Position numbers and translations under genes: made by a program
Part shown: positions 37,450 to 42,503 of the stretch, one piece after another
Numbering within the stretch: the first letter of the stretch is position 1
How the letters are laid out: every line of letters begins with the position of its first letter
NCBI GenBank assembly: GCA_028291545.1
Contig: JAQGHR010000154.1
Location: 1-42,503, forward strand
Direction: 5' to 3'
Source: Planctomycetota bacterium
Lineage (GTDB): Bacteria > Planctomycetota > Planctomycetia > Isosphaerales > Isosphaeraceae
DNA length: 42,503 nt
Notes under the pieces: generated by a model
Database searches by the model: none
What the model saw: only the letters and a program-made list of their open reading frames with translations
What the model was told of the DNA's origin: nothing

Positions 37450-38627
37450 CGCCGAGCGATCCTCCCAAGGGCCACCCCGACGCGGGAGATGTCCATGGCG
37501 AACAGGCCCCAGCCCAGCGTGACTCCGGTGAACGTGAGCGCGATCCCCAGCGGGGCCGGGATACGCACGCCCGTCGTTTCGGAGAAGCGGGTCCAGGCTC
37601 GATGCACCACCATCATCACGCCGTGCCACAGGCCCCAGATGACGAAGTTGTACGCCGCGCCATGCCACAGGCCCGAGATCGCGAACGCGGTCAGCAGGTT
37701 GAGCGCCGTTCGCGCCTCGCCACGGCGCGAGCCGCCCAGCGGCACATAGACGTAATCGAAGATCCAGCGGCCGAGCGAGATGTGCCATCGCCGCCAGAAT
37801 TCGGAGATGTTGCGGCTCAGGTAAGGCCAGCGGAAATTCTCCGGCACCTCGATGCCGAACAGGTAGCTGCAACCGATGGCGATATCCGAATATCCGGAGA
37901 AATCGAAGTAGATCTTCATCCCATAGGCGAAAATCCACCCGAGCACCTGCGGGCCGCTCGCGTTGAGCAACGCCGAGGTGTTCAACTTGTCCGACCAGAG
38001 CGAGAACGTATCGGCCAGGACGGTTTTCTTGGCCAGCCCGACGAGGATCCTCGTGATCCCTCGCGAGACTAGCCCCGGATCGAGCCGCGCCGCGTGAAGC
38101 TTGGGGACGAACTCCTGGTATCGCTTGATCGGCCCGGCCACCATGGTCGGGAAGAAGAAGATGAAGGCCGCATAATCCGCCAGGGTCGCCCTCTCGATCT
38201 TCCCCTGGTAGCGATCGACGGCGAAATGGATGAATTCAAAGGTGAAGAAGCTGATTCCCAGCGGCAGCATGACCCTGGGGATCGGCCCCATCGGCGGCAA
38301 GGATAGCAGGACCAGGGCGTCATCCCAGGCATGGCTGAAGAACGTCAGGTACTTGAACGCCGCAAGGATCAGCACCGCCTGCGCAACGCCGAACAGGCAC
38401 CACTTCGAGCCGGGCCGATAAAGCCGCGAGACGATCAATTCCCAGACGAAAATCAGGAGGGCCAGCGCGCCCCACTTCCCTCCGAAATGGATGTATCCAA
38501 AATACCCGAAGAAGATCATCCCGAACAGCGCGATGATCCAGGGCCGGAACGTCTGGTCTGCCGCATGGAATAGGGCGACGGAAGGCAGCAAAAAGACGAG
38601 ATAGAAGATAATTTCATTGAAGATCAT
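37446..38627 (-). CDS. MBOAT family O-acyltransferase (AlgI/DltB-like)
   Basis: A 393-residue polytopic membrane protein. Typical MBOAT features are PLGISFFTFEFIHFAVD (about 140-156), FFFPTMVAGPIKRYQEF, the DFSGYSDIAIGCSYLFGI segment, ENFRWPYLSRNISEFWRRWHISLG, and the catalytic histidine in SGLWHGAAYNFVIWG. AlgI and DltB transfer acyl groups across the membrane onto polysaccharides or teichoic acids; here the acceptor is likely an envelope glycan. The start at 38627 (MIFNEIIFYLVF) has GGGG upstream and begins the first helix; the frame extends to 38780 with non-protein residues. Confidence 0.93.
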   Translation of the reverse strand: MIFNEIIFYLVFLLPSVALFHAADQTFRPWIIALFGMIFFGYFGYIHFGGKWGALALLIFVWELIVSRLYRPGSKWCLFGVAQAVLILAAFKYLTFFSHAWDDALVLLSLPPMGPIPRVMLPLGISFFTFEFIHFAVDRYQGKIERATLADYAAFIFFFPTMVAGPIKRYQEFVPKLHAARLDPGLVSRGITRILVGLAKKTVLADTFSLWSDKLNTSALLNASGPQVLGWIFAYGMKIYFDFSGYSDIAIGCSYLFGIEVPENFRWPYLSRNISEFWRRWHISLGRWIFDYVYVPLGGSRRGEARTALNLLTAFAISGLWHGAAYNFVIWGLWHGVMMVVHRAWTRFSETTGVRIPAPLGIALTFTGVTLGWGLFAMDISRVGVALGRIARR

Positions 38628-39085
38628 GCATCGTCCCCGAAGTAGCGAGCCGCTGGTGGAACACCTCTCCTGGTTGACGCCGGTCGGAACACCCACGTAC
38701 GCAGCCACTCTCTCGACGTACGCTAGGTCACAGAGCTTCAATCCGAAGTCACCACCAAACCGCCCGGTCCGGACAGTCACATCAATCGATCCGGGGCGAA
38801 ATATCCGGTTCCGGGGCCCGCTGACGAACGACGATACGGAACCGCCGCCCGATCGCGGTTACGTCGAGCCCACCGAACAATGAGGGCCTGCACCCCGTCG
38901 TGCCGGTAACACTTTTGATAACAACTACCCGGAAAGTATTGTTTTCTCGATCTGAAAAAAGCAATGGAAATTTTATCAAGTCTCTTGCAGTGCGCGGGAT
39001 ATCGTGCTTCGGAAACCCGGTGCGCGGGTTCCGACCCGATCCGCCGTCGTGCGTCGGATTCGCGGAGGTGGCGTCGCGGACGGCG
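38628..39085. other. Intergenic region with an AT-rich promoter-like stretch
   Basis: About 460 bases upstream of the MBOAT operon and downstream of the methyltransferase. The part 38905-38990 is markedly AT-rich (for example GAAATTTTATCAAGTCTC) and contrasts with the rest of the window. It probably holds the MBOAT promoter, about 280 bases from its start. I could not fix a -10/-35 pair. No gene is evident. Confidence 0.5.
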
Positions 39086-39793
39086 TCAAGGTTTGCGCCA
39101 GACCCCCAGCACCGACTTGCCGACCGTGTAGCGGATCACCGGGCCGACGACGCGGGATACCGGCACCAGCCACTTGTCCCAGAACTTGATCTGGCGGCTA
39201 TTGGGGCTCGACCGCTTGAGCACCAGGCGATTGCCGAGCGACGCCAGCAGCCCGGCCGCGTCCAGGTAGGCGAGGCGGACCAGATCCAGGCCCGGCGGGC
39301 CGACGGCGCGGAGCGAGGCCTTCGAGTAGCGGCGGAAGTGCCCGACGGCATGATCGAACGGGCTCGTGAGCCACTGGTGGGCGGGCGCGAGCACGACGAG
39401 ATATCCCCCGGGCCGGAGCATCTCGGCGGCGTGGAGGATCTCCGCGCGATCGTCCTCGATATGCTCCAGGACGTCGATATAGAGCAGGGTGTCGAACGCC
39501 GCGCGCTCTCGCATCTGGTCGAGGGTGCCGACGATTTGCGAGCAGCAGGCGGGCAATTCTCCCGCATCGATCGCCGAGGCGAGCCGGGCGGCGAGGCTGG
39601 CGTCGGGCTCCAGGCAGACCCACCGGGTGAATCCGGGCGAGCAGAAGACCCGGGTCGTCCCCCCGTGCCCCGCGCCGACCTCCAGCACCTCGGGACCGAG
39701 GAACGGCCCCACCTGGCGGCGGAGATGCGATTTCCAGACGCTCGCCTCGGCGAACAGGTCCAGCTCCCGCCCGACGTAGGTGTAATCAACCAT
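39086..39793 (-). CDS. Class I SAM-dependent methyltransferase
   Basis: A 235-residue protein. Motif I is VLEVGAGHGGTTRVF, the acidic residue that binds the SAM ribose is in VCLEPDASLA, and motif IV/post-I is FDTLLYIDVLEHIEDD followed by LRPGGYLVVLAP. The C-terminal part (GHFRRYSKASL) resembles methyltransferases acting on sugars or lipids. It starts at 39793 and overlaps the glycosyltransferase end by 8 bases, so it is co-translated with it. It may modify the glycan or lipid product made by that enzyme. Confidence 0.88.
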   Translation of the reverse strand: MVDYTYVGRELDLFAEASVWKSHLRRQVGPFLGPEVLEVGAGHGGTTRVFCSPGFTRWVCLEPDASLAARLASAIDAGELPACCSQIVGTLDQMRERAAFDTLLYIDVLEHIEDDRAEILHAAEMLRPGGYLVVLAPAHQWLTSPFDHAVGHFRRYSKASLRAVGPPGLDLVRLAYLDAAGLLASLGNRLVLKRSSPNSRQIKFWDKWLVPVSRVVGPVIRYTVGKSVLGVWRKP

Positions 39794-40829
39794 GGCCGGC
39801 CGTCTGGCTCTCAAGCGTCACGTCGGCCGCCTGGGACAGGCACCGCATGCGGCCGACGAAGAACGCGTAGTCGCGCCGCGGCAGGAACACGGCATCGTGA
39901 CGACCGCCGAGCATGACGAAGCTGAAGGTCGTCGCCAGCATCACGCCCTGCAACAAGACAATCGAGAGGCAGCCCACGGTATAGGTGGCCCACCCCGGGA
40001 TGGCCAGATCCGTCATCAGGCGGATGCCCACGGTCGCCGCGATCCCCGTCAACGCCATCATCGCCAGGGCCGCGGCCCCGACCAGGAGTCGGACCCCGAG
40101 GATCTCGCTATAGACCGAGATGGCGCTGAGGCCATGCATGACCAGCCTGACGAAATTCATCGACGATCGGCCCCGGAGCCGCCGGCCCCGATGGGTCGGA
40201 ATCGTGCAGAGGGGCTGCCGCGAATGGAATGCGGCGGCCGCGTAGTGGTTCCACAATTCGGAGACCACCACCAGGCTCTCCAGTCTCCGCCTGGGGATCG
40301 CGCTGAAGTTGCCCACACGCACCGGCTGGCCGATGAGGACGCGGTGCAGGAGCTTGTACAGGGCGTAATTCACGCGGAAGGTCAGCGACTCCGACCGCCT
40401 CGCTCGCTCGGCGAAGACGATCTTGCGTTCCCCCTCGTCGCGAAGCCGCGCCAGCAGCCTCGGGACGTCCTCGGGCCGGTCCTCACCGTCGCCGTCCATG
40501 ACCACCACGGCGTCGTACGCCAGTCGGTCCTCCACGAAGGCCAGCCCCACGGCGATCGCCCGCTGATGGCCGAGGTTCCGCCTCAGGGTCAGGACGTCGA
40601 TCTGCCCGATCGCCCTGAAGGGCCGTGCCCCCAGGTCCTCGACCGGCTCAAGGGCCGAGCCGTCATCGACGATCAACACATCGGCCGTCTCACCGGCCAG
40701 GGCAAGGGCCTCATCGAGTCGAGGAGCGAGCTCCGCGAACGATTCCCAGTCGTCAAACAAGGGGATCAGGATGACGACGGAACCGCCGGCCGCCCGGGTC
40801 TCCTGCGCGCAGTCGTAGTCATAGGGCAT
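39786..40829 (-). CDS. Family 2 glycosyltransferase with C-terminal membrane helices
   Basis: A 347-residue GT-A fold enzyme. IPLFDDWESF begins the nucleotide-binding core, VLIVDDGS is near residue 52, and the metal-binding DGDGEDRPEDV (DxD) is near 113. Two long hydrophobic segments at about 245-300 anchor the protein. The plan matches polyprenyl-phosphate mannosyl/glucosyltransferases (DPM1/GtrB-like). It probably uses a nucleotide sugar to make a lipid-linked sugar at the inner membrane. It heads a two-gene operon with the methyltransferase. Confidence 0.87.
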   Translation of the reverse strand: MPYDYDCAQETRAAGGSVVILIPLFDDWESFAELAPRLDEALALAGETADVLIVDDGSALEPVEDLGARPFRAIGQIDVLTLRRNLGHQRAIAVGLAFVEDRLAYDAVVVMDGDGEDRPEDVPRLLARLRDEGERKIVFAERARRSESLTFRVNYALYKLLHRVLIGQPVRVGNFSAIPRRRLESLVVVSELWNHYAAAAFHSRQPLCTIPTHRGRRLRGRSSMNFVRLVMHGLSAISVYSEILGVRLLVGAAALAMMALTGIAATVGIRLMTDLAIPGWATYTVGCLSIVLLQGVMLATTFSFVMLGGRHDAVFLPRRDYAFFVGRMRCLSQAADVTLESQTAGHG

Positions 40830-41089
40830 AGAATCTCGACTCCGATTCCCTTCAGCCGAGATTCCTGGAGAGGAAGCAGGACTCCTGCGTCACGGTCCTT
40901 CGTGAGCCGGGAAACCTACGGGTGCCGATTTCAGCAGATCGCGATGGGTCGGTCAAGCACAAACAAGAGCGCCCAGACCTCCTACGCAGGTTTCCGTTTG
41001 ACATCGCACGGGCTCCCGAATTAAGCTAATTCAGGTTCCTCGTGGGCAGGGCCGAATCGGACGCCGAAGGGATCTCCGGGGGTCGGGGC

Positions 41090-41338
41090 ATGCAGACGCT
41101 TCATGACGAGGCTCAGGCCGTCGCGATCGTTGAAGAGACTCTGGCGGAACGGATTGAAGGCCACATTATGCGGCGGACTGGCGGACAGATCCGCAACCTC
41201 CACGTCACGCTCAGCGAGGATCGTCTCCTCCTGCAAGGGCGATCACGGACCTATCACGCGAAACAACTGGCCCAAGAAGCGGCGCTCGACCTGACCGGAA
41301 CACGGCTCATTTTAGCCAATGAAATAGCGGTTCGTTGA
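41090..41338 (+). CDS. Small BON-like domain protein
   Basis: An 82-residue protein (from MQTLHDEAQAV) with the pattern RIEGHIMRRTGGQIRNLHVTLSEDRLLLQGRSRTY...KQLAQEAALDL. The alternation of short helix and strand with the GQIRNLHV/RLLLQGR core is typical of a single BON domain. BON domains bind phospholipid or mediate envelope contacts. There is no signal peptide, so it is probably cytoplasmic. Planctomycete genomes carry many such stand-alone proteins. The frame is open to a GTG at 41042; the ATG at 41090 is preferred as the domain starts soon after it. Confidence 0.65.
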   Translation: MQTLHDEAQAVAIVEETLAERIEGHIMRRTGGQIRNLHVTLSEDRLLLQGRSRTYHAKQLAQEAALDLTGTRLILANEIAVR

Positions 41339-41407
41339 ATTAAGCATTCCGCGCCTGGAGTCTGGCACCACGACGGTGTCGCGCCAGCGCATCCTCGGAA
41401 ACACGTC

Positions 41408-41701
41408 ATGGATGAACCCCGATCGCCGGGTCGCTCCCGTCTGGCCCACGGGGATCTTCGGATCGCACTCGACCACCTCGATCGGGCCCTCGCAGGGCCC
41501 CTGATCGCCATGAAAGACGGCCTGGCATGGCTCCTCGCCGCCGAGGGTGAGAGCCAGGACGGCCACGTCCAGACGCTGGTCGCGATCTGCGAGGACACCC
41601 TGTCGCGGATGGGGGCGGAACTCCGTGACCTTGAGCGCGCGGGAGACACCCCCGGCGCAGCCCGGTCGTCTCCCGAGAGACGCCCTCGCAGCTCGGCCTG
41701 A
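41408..41701 (+). CDS. Hypothetical small protein, 97 aa
   Basis: A 97-residue soluble sequence. The central part RIALDHLDRALAGPLIAMKDGLAW and HVQTLVAICEDTLSRMGAELRDLE is helical and protein-like; both ends are Arg/Pro/Ser-rich. It sits 69 bases after the BON-like gene. Strand choice is supported by composition: the opposite-strand frames across 41254-41977 are Arg-rich and low complexity. No ribosome binding site is clear. Function unknown. Confidence 0.4.
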   Translation: MDEPRSPGRSRLAHGDLRIALDHLDRALAGPLIAMKDGLAWLLAAEGESQDGHVQTLVAICEDTLSRMGAELRDLERAGDTPGAARSSPERRPRSSA

Positions 41702-42069
41702 GGCACGGCGGCCCAACGTATGGTCGGAAACGAACGATCGCGGGCCTAGCGTGTTGCGATCAACGAGCCGGATTGCTAGGCTAGGCCTCGATCGGAAATA
41801 TGCACGATGTCCCTGCGCCTCGAACCTCGTCACGGGATTCCCGGCGGCGAGAACCAAGGCGGGGCCACATTCTCGAAATTGAGAATATGGGATCATTGCT
41901 GCGAGGATTCGATCACCGTAAGTTGTTCCTCCGATGCGGGTTTCGACACTTCCGCCGGACCGGCATCGGCTTTGCACCTAGCAAATCCATCCCTTCACGC
42001 TCGCGGATCATCAGGACGCCGCTTTGATCCGCACCCGAGCGAATCCGACGAATCGGCTGGGAAAATTCC
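41702..42069. other. Intergenic region, nothing recognised
   Basis: About 370 bases. It contains no protein-like frame, inverted repeat or promoter consensus that I can support. It presumably carries the promoter of the next gene. Confidence 0.5.
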
Positions 42070-42503
42070 ATGGCTGAACGACCGAACGTCAAGGATATTC
42101 TGGCGGCCGCCCGCCGCGGCGGTGCGGCGAAGCCCGCGGATGAGGTATCGCACGCGCCCGATGCCGAAGCTGTTGAAGAGGCTCCGGCTGTCGAGGCGGC
42201 GGTAGAGAGTGCGGCGGCTCCGGCGGCGGCGCTCGGCCGTCCGCTGACGCTCAAGGAGAAGCTGGCCGCCGCGAGGAGCGGAGGCGCGCCGTCTCCCGGC
42301 GCGGCTCCGGCCGCCAAGCCAGCTCCGGCCAAGGCGGCCGTCGAGGCCGCTCCGGCTCCCGCCGCAGACGAGGTGGCGGCCGCGCCCGCCTCCGCGCCGA
42401 TCCCCACCGGCCGGCCGCTGACGATGAAGGAGAAGCTGGCCGCGGCCCGAGGCGTCGGGGCCCCGGCGGCTGGCGGGCCTGCCCCCGCCGCCAAGCCGGC
42501 GGC
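42070..42503 (+). CDS. Ala/Pro-rich protein with KEKLAAAR repeats (5' part only)
   Basis: An open frame from the ATG at 42070 (MAERPNVKDILAAARRGG) with no stop before the window end, 144 codons so far. It is very rich in Ala, Pro, Glu and Lys. Two imperfect repeats, GRPLTLKEKLAAARSGGAP and GRPLTMKEKLAAARGVGAP, are each preceded by Ala/Pro/Glu linkers. The first line, VKDILAAARRGGA, is a third, degenerate unit. Such tails often precede a folded domain in planctomycete proteins; I cannot see which domain follows. GGGAAAATTCC precedes the start rather than a strong Shine-Dalgarno. Confidence 0.7.
   Translation, partial: MAERPNVKDILAAARRGGAAKPADEVSHAPDAEAVEEAPAVEAAVESAAAPAAALGRPLTLKEKLAAARSGGAPSPGAAPAAKPAPAKAAVEAAPAPAADEVAAAPASAPIPTGRPLTMKEKLAAARGVGAPAAGGPAPAAKPA

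Noticed and set aside
41358..41375. TCTGGCACCACGACGGTG as a sigma-54 site for the 41408 gene
   Set aside because: The -12 position has GT instead of GC and no TTGC, so the match is only half.
41312..41977. 221-codon minus-strand frame
   Set aside because: Arg/Gly-rich with no domain, and the plus-strand 41408 frame is more protein-like.
1..42503. CRISPR array
   Set aside because: No regularly spaced direct repeats were found; the repeats present are inverted pairs or short tandems, and no cas genes occur.

Overview
The window is high-GC bacterial DNA that reads as a planctomycete chromosome segment, most likely from the Isosphaeraceae/Gemmatales side of the phylum. This is inferred from gene content only. 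The markers are a twin-arginine DUF1501 protein, a ThuA-like secreted protein, a secreted protein with the LEDRSVP N-terminal motif, a PqaA-like protein, two Uma2 nucleases, DUF2239, and many dispersed GC-rich inverted repeats. No rRNA, tRNA, CRISPR array, prophage or transposase gene was seen.

Layout. 0.1-6.4 kb: PhyH-type dioxygenase, a four-helix membrane protein (-), an SDR dehydrogenase, DUF1501 (-), a gingipain-like C25 peptidase and a ThuA-like protein. 7.0-8.8 kb: a fatty-acid synthesis operon of acpP, a second divergent ACP gene and fabF. 9.0-13.1 kb: a small membrane protein among repeats, a secreted protein with a secretin-like part, a LarA/DUF2088-type protein and a HAD phosphatase. 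13.2-20.1 kb: a duplicated-domain LEDRSVP protein, a two-HMA copper P-type ATPase (-), an alpha/beta hydrolase, an Asp-box propeller protein and an epimerase/dehydratase with a very acidic N-terminus. 20.2-28.8 kb: the conserved translation cluster infC, rpmI, rplT, pheS, pheT in canonical order, but with unrelated genes lodged between infC and rpmI and between pheS and pheT. infC appears to use the rare ATC start, and PheT lacks the usual EMAP/OB tRNA-binding domain. 28.8-29.3 kb: a SEC-C protein and a strong terminator.

29.4-36.1 kb is the most interesting part. It holds many short envelope genes: DUF1328, CsbD fused to a DUF883-like membrane tail, two tiny paralogous lipoproteins, a DUF883-like protein, a YqjD/ElaB-like and YqjE-like cluster, and a membrane P-loop protein with altered GTPase motifs. 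Four of these transcription units are preceded by sequences with the exact GG-N10-GC spacing and near-consensus bases of sigma-54 (-24/-12) promoters, and two more have weaker matches. I propose a sigma-54-driven envelope-stress regulon built from repeated YqjD/YqjE/CsbD-like parts.

36.2-40.8 kb (-): an MBOAT O-acyltransferase, a small membrane protein and an SGNH/DltD-like protein in an overlapping operon, then a methyltransferase and a GT2 glycosyltransferase, suggesting envelope glycan or lipid modification. 41.0-42.5 kb: two small proteins and the 5' part of an Ala/Pro-rich protein with repeated KEKLAAAR units, cut by the window end.
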